Assembly: GCF_001405015.1 (NCBI RefSeq)
Contig: NZ_CYZX01000024.1
Location: forward strand, 1 to 59,415
DNA length: 59,415 bases
Direction: 5' to 3'
Origin: Clostridium disporicum
Lineage (GTDB): Bacteria > Bacillota > Clostridia > Clostridiales > Clostridiaceae
How positions within the stretch are numbered: the first letter of the stretch is position 1; the number at the start of each line of letters is the position of its first letter. Positions 1 through 8,051 of the stretch are shown here, one piece after another. The position numbers were made by a program, and so were the translations under genes. The notes under the pieces are model-generated. The model saw only the letters and a list, made by a program, of their open reading frames with translations, was not told where the DNA came from and did not search any database.

Positions 1-97
1 AAGTTTTTCATATTATTACTATGCGCAAAAAAGGAAGTTCAAATTCGAACTTCCTTTTCTTTATCGGCAAATATCAAATTTTTTTTGATACAGCCCC
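1..97. mobile_element. End of an insertion sequence, truncated by the window edge
   Basis: Positions 1-100 are a perfect inverted copy of 59316-59415. The inner boundary is GGGGCTGTATCAAAA read from the right-hand copy. This GGGGCTGT...CAAAA type of end resembles termini of IS1182-like and related DDE elements (family knowledge, not a match I could run). A hairpin with 10-bp arms (31-40 and 47-56) followed by T-rich sequence is probably the terminator behind the transposase gene, so this is likely the 3' end of the element. No transposase reading frame is long enough to identify. The target duplication cannot be determined because the other end lies outside the window. Confidence 0.6.
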
Positions 98-223
98 TTT
101 TTGTTAATAATTAGATTTGATGTCGGTTAAATTAGATAATAACTTTTATAATAGAATATCAACGTGTAAAAAATCAAATTATATAGTGAAGGATAATAAG
201 AAGTTTTCTGTAAGAATAGGTAA

Positions 224-252
224 TTGACTAAAATTTTATACAGATATATAAT
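224..252 (+). promoter_or_regulatory. Sigma-A promoter of the marR-MATE operon
   Basis: TTGACT at 224-229 and TATAAT at 247-252 are separated by exactly 17 bases. The -10 box overlaps the left arm of the palindrome at 245-297, so a repressor bound there would block RNA polymerase. Confidence 0.7.
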
Positions 253-297
253 TACTAAAGATAATTACTATTAGTAATTATCTTTAGTAATTATATA
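245..297. promoter_or_regulatory. Perfect palindromic operator, probable MarR binding site
   Basis: Two 24-base arms (245-268 and 274-297) are perfect reverse complements around a 5-base spacer TATTA. The palindrome covers the -10 box and ends 12 bases before the marR start codon. Autorepression by the adjacent MarR protein is an inference from position and from how MepR/MarR systems usually work. As RNA it could also form a hairpin just before the ribosome site. Confidence 0.65.
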
Positions 298-309
298 AAG
301 GGGGATATT

Positions 310-759
310 ATGAACGATAAATTAGTAAAAGAAATTTTTGATGCATGTTTTATAGCAAAGAAAGTTACTGAAATGATGCCAGAGCTTCCCAAAGATATGA
401 AACCGAGACATATACATGTTATTGATGCTATTTATACATGTAAGAAAAATAAGGAATTAGTATGTGTGAGTGATATAAGTAATGCTTTGAATATTACTAC
501 ACCAAGTGTAACCAAACTAATAAAAGAATTAGAGAAGAAAGACGTAGTTGAAAAAATAGAATGTAAGGAAGATAAAAGAATAACTTATTTAGAATTAACT
601 ACTTATGGTAAAGAACTGTATAAAGTGTTTGTTGAGGAATATCATAGCAAGGTAGCAAAAGTTTTAAATAATATATCTGATGAAGAGGCTAAAACTTTTA
701 TTAAAGTTGCAGATGAGGTTTATAGTCTAATTAAAAATAATATTATGGAGGATAATTAG
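310..759 (+). CDS. MarR family transcriptional regulator (MepR-like)
   Basis: A 149-residue protein of normal MarR length. Residues about 54-82 (SDISNALNITTPSVTKLIKE) form the winged-helix recognition region, followed by a wing with basic residues at about 87-93. GGGG lies just before ATG 310. The stop codon directly abuts the ATG of the MATE gene at 760, so the two are co-transcribed and probably translationally coupled. The arrangement matches mepR-mepA of Staphylococcus aureus, in which the MarR protein represses itself and a multidrug MATE pump. The palindrome at 245-297 is the likely operator. The ligand is unknown. Confidence 0.85.
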   Translation: MNDKLVKEIFDACFIAKKVTEMMPELPKDMKPRHIHVIDAIYTCKKNKELVCVSDISNALNITTPSVTKLIKELEKKDVVEKIECKEDKRITYLELTTYGKELYKVFVEEYHSKVAKVLNNISDEEAKTFIKVADEVYSLIKNNIMEDN

Positions 760-2112
760 ATGAGTGATAAAATAGATTTTTCAAAAGGAAAGTTATTACC
801 TATAATTTTAAAATTCTCCATACCAGCGGCTATTTCTTTATTAATTACTGCTATTTATAATATAATTGATAGAATATTTGTAGGAAATTTTGTTGGTAAT
901 ACAGCTCTAGCAGCATTATCCATATGTTTTCCGTTATCATTTATGATGATAGCTTTTGGATTAACATGTAGTGCTGGTGGCTCCACTTTATTTTCTTTAT
1001 TTCGTGGTAATAAAGAAGAAGATAAAATGAATTTATCATTTGGTAATGCATTTATAATGGTTATTGTATTTGAAGCAATACTTACAGCAATTTTATTAAT
1101 ATTTCCTGATATATTTTTAAAGGTGTTTGGAGTTACTGATACAACATATAACATGGCTAAAACTTATTACACTATAGTGTCTTTAGGTTGTGTTTTTCAA
1201 GGATTGACATTCGTTTTTTGTGATTTTGTACGTGCTTCTGGAAAACCTATAATGGGAATGTGTGTCACAGCTATTGGAGCTATAACTAATATAGTATTAG
1301 ATGCTATATTTGTTGCAGTTTTAAATTGGGGGATAGAGGGAGCAGCTATTGCAACAGTAATAGGACAAGTTATTTCTGTATTATTTGGTGCTTACTTATT
1401 ATTTTGTGGTAAAACACTTGTAAAGATAAAGAAAGATACTTTCAAATTAGACTTTAAGCTTCAAAAAGAAATATTTAGATGTGGATTTGCTTTTTGGATA
1501 GCACAAATGGCAATGGGATTTATAAGTTTAATTTATAATGGTCAACTTGGAAAATATGGTGGAGATATTGCTATTAGTGTTTATGCAGTAATTTCAAGTA
1601 TAATGACATTTGTAATAATGCCAGCTAGTGGAATAAGTCAAGGTATTCAACCGATTTTAGCATATAACTACAGTAGTAAAAATACTTTAAGAGTTAAAGA
1701 AACTTTAAATAAAGCATCGATGCTTTCGGTAGGGGTAACATCAATAATATGGGTTGTAGTAATGTTCTTTCCAGCTTCTATTATTAGAGCATTTGGAGGT
1801 GGAGAGGAGTTAATGTCTATAGGGATTGCTGCTCTAAGATGGAATTTTATAATTACTCCTATTTTAGGATATGTAATGCTATGCACAACATTCTTTCAAT
1901 CAATTGGTAGACCTAACCCATCAATTGTAATTAGTTTATTGAGACAAGTAGTGGCTTTAGTTCCTTTCTTATATTTATTGCCTAAAGTTATAGGAATTAA
2001 CGGAATATTTATGGCTCAACCTATAAGTGATATTATAGCACTGGTAATTTGTGTAGTATTGATTAAAAGAGAATTTTCTAATATAGCAAATGATAAGTAT
2101 AATGTCGCCTAA
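760..2112 (+). CDS. MATE family multidrug efflux transporter (MepA-like)
   Basis: 450 residues with about 12 hydrophobic segments and two similar halves, as expected for MATE cation-coupled exporters in the cytoplasmic membrane. The first half has FSIPAAISLLITAIYNIIDR and a typical G-A-A-I-A-T-V loop near residue 195. GGAGG lies inside the end of the upstream marR gene at the right distance from ATG 760. Together with the MarR regulator it forms a self-contained drug-responsive efflux module. Substrates cannot be read from sequence. A second, distinct MATE gene is at 43429. Confidence 0.88.
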   Translation: MSDKIDFSKGKLLPIILKFSIPAAISLLITAIYNIIDRIFVGNFVGNTALAALSICFPLSFMMIAFGLTCSAGGSTLFSLFRGNKEEDKMNLSFGNAFIMVIVFEAILTAILLIFPDIFLKVFGVTDTTYNMAKTYYTIVSLGCVFQGLTFVFCDFVRASGKPIMGMCVTAIGAITNIVLDAIFVAVLNWGIEGAAIATVIGQVISVLFGAYLLFCGKTLVKIKKDTFKLDFKLQKEIFRCGFAFWIAQMAMGFISLIYNGQLGKYGGDIAISVYAVISSIMTFVIMPASGISQGIQPILAYNYSSKNTLRVKETLNKASMLSVGVTSIIWVVVMFFPASIIRAFGGGEELMSIGIAALRWNFIITPILGYVMLCTTFFQSIGRPNPSIVISLLRQVVALVPFLYLLPKVIGINGIFMAQPISDIIALVICVVLIKREFSNIANDKYNVA

Positions 2113-2443
2113 AGTTAATAGAAAAATTACTATATATAACATTGATATTTAAGCTATATTTTTCAGAAGAAAGAATAGCTTAAATATCAAAAGAAAAATA
2201 TTTGCGGAAAATTTTCCGAATTAAGTTGTAAAAAAGTAATGAATATTTTGAAAAAATATGATATAGTTAATTATATCAGAAATATGTAATCGGTTTTTGA
2301 AAACATTTCCTGATAGGAATTTAATTATTGAATTCTATTTAGAGGTATTGTAACATAATATATAATAGTAAATTTATAAGCTATAAATAAAAATTTATAT
2401 AATAAATATTAAATATAATGTTTTAGTTTTAGGAGGAATTATC
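2113..2443. other. Intergenic region with a 16-bp inverted repeat
   Basis: This 331-base AT-rich spacer separates the MATE and PTS genes. Perfect 16-base arms at 2142-2157 and 2175-2190 can form a hairpin downstream of the MATE stop. No T-run follows, so a standard terminator is not shown. The rest contains the leader of the PTS gene with AGGAGGA at about 2431. No small gene was recognised. Confidence 0.5.
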
Positions 2444-2746
2444 ATGAAAAATATTTTATTAGTATGTGCTGCAGGAATGTCTACAAGTCTTTTAGTTAAT
2501 AAGATGAAGGATGCTGCAAAAGCAAAAGGAATAGAAGTAAACATTAACGCTTTACCAGTTTCAGAATGTTCAAGCGTTGTTGATACAGTTGATATAGTTT
2601 TACTTGGGCCACAAGTTAGATTCCAAAAACCACAAGTTGATGCTTTAGTAAAAGGAAGAGTTCCAGTAGAAGTAATCGATATGAGATTATACGGAACTAT
2701 GAACGGTGCTGCTGTTCTTGATAGAGCATTAGAATTAATTAAATAG
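2444..2746 (+). CDS. PTS lactose/cellobiose-family IIB component, orphan
   Basis: A 100-residue single-domain IIB protein. Cys8 in VCAAGMSTSLL is the expected phosphocysteine: IIB receives phosphate from IIA on this Cys and passes it to sugar bound by the membrane IIC. Length and motif match ChbB/LicB-type IIB proteins. AGGAGGA precedes ATG 2444. No IIA, IIC or glycosidase gene lies nearby and a terminator follows at once, so it is transcribed alone. It may serve a IIC encoded elsewhere or act as a phospho-relay sensor; this is inference. Confidence 0.85.
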   Translation: MKNILLVCAAGMSTSLLVNKMKDAAKAKGIEVNINALPVSECSSVVDTVDIVLLGPQVRFQKPQVDALVKGRVPVEVIDMRLYGTMNGAAVLDRALELIK

Positions 2747-2762
2747 TTTATAGTATATTATT

Positions 2763-2796
2763 AGGTGAATTCATCAATTTGAATTCACCTTTTTTA
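2763..2796. terminator. Rho-independent terminator (probably bidirectional)
   Basis: Arms 2763-2772 and 2781-2790 (AGGTGAATTC and its complement) are followed by a T-run on the + strand. It lies between the convergent PTS IIB and L,D-transpeptidase genes. Confidence 0.8.
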
Positions 2797-2798
2797 TT

Positions 2799-3305
2799 TC
2801 AGTTTATAAACACAGTAGTTTTAGCAGGAACATTATCATATATCCATTTAGCATTAACTTTAGCTAGACGGATACAACCATTTGAAATTTTCATACCTAA
2901 ACGACCATCTTTAATGGTTCCATCTAAATTATACAGAATTGAATGAAACAAGTAGTCATTTTTAAATTGAGAGTAATAATAACAAACATATCCATGAGAA
3001 TATCCAAAGGAATAACCTTTAATTCCTATATAGAATGTACCTTTAGGTGTAGGGGTAGTAGGTTTGCCTATGGAACAAGAATAACTTTTGATTAGTTTCC
3101 AATTAGATTTTTTACCTGTAAAAATATTAACTTTAAAACTTTGAGTATCAACCCAGATCAGATAATTGGTTGTACTAGATAAATTACTATTATTAACAAA
3201 GGATTCACCATAACTAGAAAGAGAATTAACTAATAGAAAGTCTGATAGAACTGTAGTATTTAACTTTGTAGCACGATAGATATTTTTTAAAATATTTATT
3301 AGCAT
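2799..3305 (-). CDS. L,D-transpeptidase (YkuD domain), copy 1
   Basis: 168 residues ending in a YkuD catalytic domain. His121 (LFHSILYNLDGT) and Cys144 in SNGCIRL are the expected catalytic residues. The family motif is usually S/T-H-G-C; here the His before Gly is Asn, a common variant. These enzymes form 3-3 cross-links in peptidoglycan or attach proteins to it. I see no clear signal peptide or transmembrane helix in the first 40 residues, which is odd for a cell-wall enzyme. It is the tandem neighbour of the paralogue at 3344-3856, only 38 bases apart on the same strand. Confidence 0.85.
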   Translation of the reverse strand: MLINILKNIYRATKLNTTVLSDFLLVNSLSSYGESFVNNSNLSSTTNYLIWVDTQSFKVNIFTGKKSNWKLIKSYSCSIGKPTTPTPKGTFYIGIKGYSFGYSHGYVCYYYSQFKNDYLFHSILYNLDGTIKDGRLGMKISNGCIRLAKVNAKWIYDNVPAKTTVFIN

Positions 3306-3343
3306 AATATATCTCCAATCACTAATTATATAATTATATAAAG

Positions 3344-3856
3344 TTAGGTAATAAATATAGTTGTTCCACCAGGGATATTTTCATAAATCCATTTTGCATG
3401 AGGTGTTGATAAACGAACGCACCCGTCTGTAAGCATCATTCCAAGTCTATCGTCTTTTATGGTTCCATCTAAGTAATAAGGTATTGAGTGAAATAGGTAA
3501 TCGCCTTTTATTTGAGTGTAATAAAGACATCGAAAGCCTCTTGATTCTCCAAAAGAATATCCTTTTACCCCAACGAAGTAAGTTCCTTTTATAGTTGGAT
3601 TATTAGGCTTTCCTATTGTGCATAGATAACTATTAATAAGAGTCCAGTTATTTTTTGAACCTCTAAAAATATTAGTTTTAAAATTTTCAGTATCAACCCA
3701 AATAAAATATGGCGAACTACTAATGAAGCCGTTAGTATTTACAAATTTCGTTGCGGAATCTAAATAATAAGAACTTGTTCTAAATGAATTTACTAATAGG
3801 CGACCATTAAGTCGTCCAAATCTATATAAGCCTTTAACTTTGTTAATAAGCCACAT
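3344..3856 (-). CDS. L,D-transpeptidase (YkuD domain), copy 2
   Basis: 170 residues, collinear with the downstream copy over its whole length: shared blocks include IWVDT, FHSI..LDGTIKD and LGM. Catalytic His123 and Cys146 lie in LFHSIPYYLDGT and TDGCVRL, with Asp in the place of the usual motif His. The two genes read as a tandem duplication transcribed together from the 3857-3996 gap, where an AAGGAG-like site precedes the ATG. As in copy 1, no convincing export signal is visible. Confidence 0.85.
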   Translation of the reverse strand: MWLINKVKGLYRFGRLNGRLLVNSFRTSSYYLDSATKFVNTNGFISSSPYFIWVDTENFKTNIFRGSKNNWTLINSYLCTIGKPNNPTIKGTYFVGVKGYSFGESRGFRCLYYTQIKGDYLFHSIPYYLDGTIKDDRLGMMLTDGCVRLSTPHAKWIYENIPGGTTIFIT

Positions 3857-3996
3857 AACTTAAACTCCTTAAAATTTACTTATACTCTATTTTATTTAAA
3901 TGCTCCCACTTTGTTGATGGTTGTCGAAATAATTATATTGATTTTTGTGATTTACTGTTATACTATAACTATAACAAATATATCGGGGGTAATAAT

Positions 3997-4710
3997 ATGT
4001 TAGAAATAAAAAATTTCTCAAAGGCATATAAACAAGGTAAAAAGGCAGTAGATAATATATCTTTAACAATAAATTCAGGTGATATATTTGGATTTATTGG
4101 ACATAATGGAGCAGGTAAAACTACTACAATAAAATCTGTAGTAGGTATATTAGAGTTTACTGAAGGAGAAATATTAATTGATGGATTATCAATTAAAGAT
4201 AAACCTATAGAATGTAAAAGGATTATGGCATATATTCCAGATAATCCAGATTTATATGAAGCATTAACAGGAATTCAATATTTAAGCTTTATATCAGATA
4301 TTTATGGGGTTAGTAAATCACAAAGAGAAGAGCTTATAAAAAAGTATGCGGACAAGCTTGAATTAACTAGATTTTTAGGTGATTTAATAGGATCATATTC
4401 GCATGGAATGAAGCAAAAGTTAGCTGTAATTTCTGCATTAATTCATAAGCCTAAATTATTAGTATTAGATGAACCTTTTGTTGGGCTAGATCCAAAAGCT
4501 GCCCATACATTAAAAGAGATAATGAAAGAAATATGTTTAGAAGGTAGCGCTATATTCTTTTCTACGCATGTATTAGAAGTTGCTGAAAAACTATGTAATA
4601 GAGTGGCTATAATAAAGGATGGAAAAATTGTTGCACAAGGAAATACAGATGAAGTAAGGGGTAATAGTTCTTTAGAAGATATATTTATGGGGTTGATTGA
4701 TAATGAATAA
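3997..4710 (+). CDS. ABC transporter ATP-binding protein (ABC-2 exporter type)
   Basis: 237 residues with all nucleotide-binding motifs: Walker A GHNGAGKTT near residue 35, signature SHGMKQKL near 132, Walker B LLVLDEPFVGLD near 152 and the switch His in FFSTHVLE. The closest general class is the ATPase of ABC-2 exporters (antibiotic, bacitracin or sodium export type). ATG 3997 is preceded by GGGGG. The gene overlaps the permease start at 4703 by eight bases, giving a two-gene operon. The substrate is not predictable. The upstream region holds GTTATA-C-TATAAC, a small palindrome that could be an operator. Confidence 0.88.
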   Translation: MLEIKNFSKAYKQGKKAVDNISLTINSGDIFGFIGHNGAGKTTTIKSVVGILEFTEGEILIDGLSIKDKPIECKRIMAYIPDNPDLYEALTGIQYLSFISDIYGVSKSQREELIKKYADKLELTRFLGDLIGSYSHGMKQKLAVISALIHKPKLLVLDEPFVGLDPKAAHTLKEIMKEICLEGSAIFFSTHVLEVAEKLCNRVAIIKDGKIVAQGNTDEVRGNSSLEDIFMGLIDNE

Positions 4711-6307
4711 TTTATGGGTTGTATTAAAAGCAACATTTATTAATGATTGGGGATTAAATGGATTTTCAAAAAATGTTTCTGGGACAAAAGAAAAAAGAAA
4801 AATGATGATGTCATCTTTAGTGCTTCTTATTGGAGCAATGGCAATAGCATTTACTGTAACTATGTACGCTTATCTTATGGCTGATGCTTTAGAAAGTATA
4901 GGTTTTTTAGATTTACTATTAATGATGGCTGGATTGATGAGCGTTATGATGGTATTTTTTACATCTATATATAAAGCTCAGGGAACATTATTCACTTCAA
5001 GAGATTATGATATGTTAATGTCATTGCCAATTAAAAATAGTGTAATTCTAACTAGTAAAATAATAAATTTATTAGTGTTCAATTGGATATTTACAGCCTT
5101 TGTGCTTATACCAACTGGAGTTATATATTATATGAGAGTTCCAGGATTATCATGGCTTTATTTCGTAATATTAATAATATCAGTTATATTTATGCCATTA
5201 ATTCCAGTTATAATAGCTTCAATTTTAGCTGTATTTATAAGTTATTTTGCTACTAAGTTTAAGCATAAGAATTTAGTAACTATACTAGGTGCGACTATTG
5301 TTACATTACTAATTCTTATAGGTTCATTTAATATGAATTCTATTATTGAATCATTAATGATAAATAGTGCTTCTATTATGGAAGGTATAGGTAAAATATA
5401 TATTCCAGTAACTTTTTTTACTAATGCATTAAGAGATACAAACTTAATAGAATTAGTAAAGCTTATAGCTATATCAATAGTTCCTTTTATAATATTCATA
5501 ATTGTATTTAGTAGATTATTTGGGAAGATTAATGCTAGACTAGGAGAAAACTATAAAAAGGCAAATTACAAAATACAGTCACTTAAATCTAGTAGTATAG
5601 CTAAAGCTTTATTACAAAAAGAGATAAGAAGGTATTTCTCAACACCTATATATGTTTTAAATACAGGCATTGGAATGATTATAATTTTAGTAGCTTCAAT
5701 TGCGACTCTATTTGTTGATGGACAAACTTTGGCTATGTATATGGAAATACCATATGTAGATGAACTAATGCCACTTAATGTTTTGTTAATAATAGCTTTT
5801 GGAATAGGAATATCGTGTACAACGACCTCTTCAATATCTTTGGAAGGGAAGAATTTATGGATAATGAAGTCATTACCTATAAGAGAAAAAGATATATTTA
5901 GAGGCAAAATATTATTAAATTTAATTATTACTATTCCATTAGGAATACTAGCTAATTTAATATTTTCCATAGGCTTAAAGTTTAGTTTTGCAGCTTTAGT
6001 ATGGAATTTAGCATTTACAATAGTATTTTCTTTATTAACAGCAATAGTAGGTTTACTTATAAACTTATATTTACCTAAATTAGATTGGGTATCACCAACT
6101 GTAGTTGTAAAACAAAGTGCAGCAGTAATGATAGAAATGTTATTTGTATTTGCGATTATTGGATTATCTATAGGAGTATTCCTTTTATTTAAAATAACAA
6201 ATATAACTATGTTTTTATTATTATTGTTAGGTATACTTGTAATTTTATTAATAATTTCATATAGACTTCTAAATACAATTGGGATAAAGAAGTTTATTAA
6301 ATTATAA
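4703..6307 (+). CDS. ABC-2 type exporter permease
   Basis: 534 residues from ATG 4703, chosen over the TTG six bases upstream because GGGG at 4689-4692 is better spaced to it. Many hydrophobic segments arranged as two similar membrane halves separated by a basic loop near residues 285-310 (KANYKIQSLKSS...KEIRRYFSTP). That is the layout of large fused ABC-2 permeases. The start lies inside the ATPase gene, so translation is coupled. It forms the membrane part of the exporter; the substrate is unknown. Confidence 0.8.
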   Translation: MNNLWVVLKATFINDWGLNGFSKNVSGTKEKRKMMMSSLVLLIGAMAIAFTVTMYAYLMADALESIGFLDLLLMMAGLMSVMMVFFTSIYKAQGTLFTSRDYDMLMSLPIKNSVILTSKIINLLVFNWIFTAFVLIPTGVIYYMRVPGLSWLYFVILIISVIFMPLIPVIIASILAVFISYFATKFKHKNLVTILGATIVTLLILIGSFNMNSIIESLMINSASIMEGIGKIYIPVTFFTNALRDTNLIELVKLIAISIVPFIIFIIVFSRLFGKINARLGENYKKANYKIQSLKSSSIAKALLQKEIRRYFSTPIYVLNTGIGMIIILVASIATLFVDGQTLAMYMEIPYVDELMPLNVLLIIAFGIGISCTTTSSISLEGKNLWIMKSLPIREKDIFRGKILLNLIITIPLGILANLIFSIGLKFSFAALVWNLAFTIVFSLLTAIVGLLINLYLPKLDWVSPTVVVKQSAAVMIEMLFVFAIIGLSIGVFLLFKITNITMFLLLLLGILVILLIISYRLLNTIGIKKFIKL

Positions 6308-6351
6308 AGTAAAGTTAAAGTTTATATTGATAAATAAAATAAAGAGTTTTG

Positions 6352-6384
6352 AAAGTACCATAATAAAAAATGGTACTTTTTTTA
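6352..6384 (+). terminator. Rho-independent terminator after the ABC-2 operon
   Basis: AAAGTACCA (6352-6360) pairs with TGGTACTTT (6371-6379) and is followed by a run of T. It ends the 3997-6307 operon. Confidence 0.8.
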
Positions 6385-6479
6385 TTAATTTAAGTAGCGA
6401 TTAAGTGTATAGAAACATAAAATATATTAGGAAGTTATGATGAATAAAAAATAGTTAAGTACTATCGAGTGGGAATAGT

Positions 6480-6581
6480 ATGATAAAAGATGAATGCGTA
6501 TGTAAATATGAGTTATGAAAAGAACTTTTAGAAAAATATGACTATGAAGAATGGTACAGAAAAGACATTATTAAAAAATAA
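6480..6581 (+). pseudogene. Possible remnant of a small gene with an in-frame stop
   Basis: From ATG 6480 the frame reads MIKDECVCKYEL, then TGA at 6516-6518, then KELLEKYDYEEWYRKDIIKK and TAA. The part after the stop has the balanced charge and aromatic content of real protein. GGGA precedes the ATG. I do not recognise it. It may be chance, so confidence is low. Confidence 0.25.
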
Positions 6582-6782
6582 TATATAACTAGAAGAGCTA
6601 TGCATAATAAATGTATAGCTCTTAGTATATAAATAAAAAAATGAAATATGTAAATAATAAGTTGGAATTAGATATTATCGACGATAAAAAAACAATAATT
6701 AAATTTTTAGAAAAGCCTAATATAATGAAGAAAAATTTATTTTATAAAAAGAAGAAAGAAGAGAGTTTAAGGAGGTAGTTTT

Positions 6783-7052
6783 ATGCAAGTAATAAAAAAA
6801 GATGGTAGATTACAAGAATTAGATGCTAATAAGATTAAGATTAGTATTTTAAATGCAACAAGTGGAACTAAGGCGCTTTTAAATGAGTCAGATATTAAAA
6901 TAATAGTAAAAGATATAATTAAAATTATAGAGGATTTAAGATCTGAATATGGTAATACGTCAAGTTATGAAATTGTAGGAGTTGTAGTTGAGGTATTAAA
7001 GAGAGATGGATTTGATGATGTAATTTCATCTTATATAGAATATAGTAAGTAG
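6783..7052 (+). CDS. Stand-alone ATP-cone domain protein
   Basis: 89 residues that are almost entirely one ATP-cone: VIKKDGRLQELDANKIKISI at the start, with GY/GNTSSYEI and a C-terminal VLKRDGFDDVISSYIEYSK. ATP-cones bind ATP or dATP and normally sit at the N-terminus of ribonucleotide reductases or in NrdR. Here there is no reductase and no NrdR zinc ribbon (no cysteines). AGGAGG precedes the ATG. It may be a free nucleotide-sensing module that acts on a partner encoded elsewhere; that role is inference. Confidence 0.75.
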   Translation: MQVIKKDGRLQELDANKIKISILNATSGTKALLNESDIKIIVKDIIKIIEDLRSEYGNTSSYEIVGVVVEVLKRDGFDDVISSYIEYSK

Positions 7053-7077
7053 TTTGCCTAAGGGCAAGAGATAAATG

Positions 7078-7141
7078 TTTTGCTAGAGCAAAAGATGAAA
7101 GATTGCTTTGTGGTAAAGTGAAGGGTTTTGCTCTAGCAAAA
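7078..7141. repeat. Inverted repeat with 16-base arms
   Basis: TTTTGCTAGAGCAAAA at 7078-7093 is the exact reverse complement of 7126-7141, with a 32-base gap. It lies between the ATP-cone gene and the HAD gene. The transcript could form a long hairpin ending in A/T, so it may act as a weak terminator; no long T-run follows. Confidence 0.6.
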
Positions 7142-7228
7142 AGTAAAAGATTAACTTTTGATTAGGACTAAAACATTCTTTCGTGTTATAATAGTACCGA
7201 TATTTTGAAGCAAGGATCGGTGAATTAT

Positions 7229-8035
7229 ATGTATAAATTAATAGCATTAGATATGGATGGAACTTTATTAAATGAAGAAAAAATAGTAACAGAAAGAACT
7301 AAAAAGGCAATACAAGCGGCGAGAGATAAAGGTGTAACAGTTGTTCTTGCAACAGGTAGACCAATTGATGGTGTTACTAGATACTTAGAAGAGTTAGATA
7401 TGTACACAGATAATGATTATGTTTTAAGCTATAATGGGGGATTAGTATTAAAGACAAAGAGCAGAGAAGTTGTATGCAAGATGGGATTAATAGGGGAAGA
7501 TGTTCATTATCTTTACGATTTAAGCAAAAAATTGGGTGTTAATATTCACGCATTCTCTGAAGAAAATGGACTAGTTACTCCTAAAAATAGTAAGTATACT
7601 GAAGTTGAAGCAAGTATAAATAACATAACAATACAAGAAATAAATTTTGAAAATATAAAAAATGATGAAAGTTACATAAAGGTAATGATGATAGATGAGC
7701 CTGAAATACTTCAAAATGCTGTAGATAATTTACCAAAGGAAGTTTTTGAAAAGTATACAGTTGTTAGAAGTACTCCTTACTTCTTAGAGTTTTTAAATAA
7801 AGAAGTTAATAAAGGTGTAGGTGTTGAGCTTTTAGCTAAGCATTTAGGTGTAAAGAGAGAAGAAGTAATAACTATGGGTGATGCAGGAAATGACTTACAC
7901 ATGATTGAATATGCAGGAATGGGAATTGCAATGGGAAATGCTTTTGAAGAAGTTAAAAAAGCTGCTAATTACATAACCGATTCAAATAATGAAGATGGAG
8001 TTGCAACAGCTATAGAAAAATTTGTTTTATCTTAG
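7229..8035 (+). CDS. Cof-type HAD-IIB family phosphatase (YidA-like)
   Basis: 268 residues from ATG 7229; AAGGA at 7212-7216 supports this start over an upstream TTG at 7205. Motif I is ALDMDGTLL (nucleophile and acid Asp), motif II-like ATGRP follows, Lys comes before the C-terminal half, and motif IV is MGDAGNDLHMIEYAG. These enzymes are cytoplasmic sugar-phosphate or cofactor phosphatases; the exact substrate cannot be read. The sulfite-reductase-like gene follows after 16 bases with its own AGGAGGA, so the two form an operon. Confidence 0.88.
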   Translation: MYKLIALDMDGTLLNEEKIVTERTKKAIQAARDKGVTVVLATGRPIDGVTRYLEELDMYTDNDYVLSYNGGLVLKTKSREVVCKMGLIGEDVHYLYDLSKKLGVNIHAFSEENGLVTPKNSKYTEVEASINNITIQEINFENIKNDESYIKVMMIDEPEILQNAVDNLPKEVFEKYTVVRSTPYFLEFLNKEVNKGVGVELLAKHLGVKREEVITMGDAGNDLHMIEYAGMGIAMGNAFEEVKKAANYITDSNNEDGVATAIEKFVLS

Positions 8036-8051
8036 GAGGAATTAAATCTTT

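Larger units (their letters stand above)
6308..6782. other. Gene-poor gap with terminator, a broken mini-gene and a hairpin
   Basis: Beyond the terminator at 6352-6384, this 475-base gap holds an interrupted short reading frame at 6480-6581, an inverted repeat (arms 6594-6601 and 6615-6622) and a lysine-rich 45-codon frame at 6641-6778 without a ribosome site. It looks like decaying sequence rather than a functional gene. Confidence 0.4.

Noticed and set aside
1..100. Terminal repeat as a phage or linear-plasmid telomere
   Set aside because: The GGGGCTGT end, the internal terminator and the chromosomal gene content fit an IS-bounded contig better.
5566..5970. 134-codon minus-strand frame
   Set aside because: Antisense to the ABC-2 permease, whose frame has clear membrane helices.
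6641..6778. 45-codon Lys/Asn-rich frame before the ATP-cone gene
   Set aside because: No ribosome site and composition like translated AT-rich spacer; its end overlaps the ATP-cone ribosome site.
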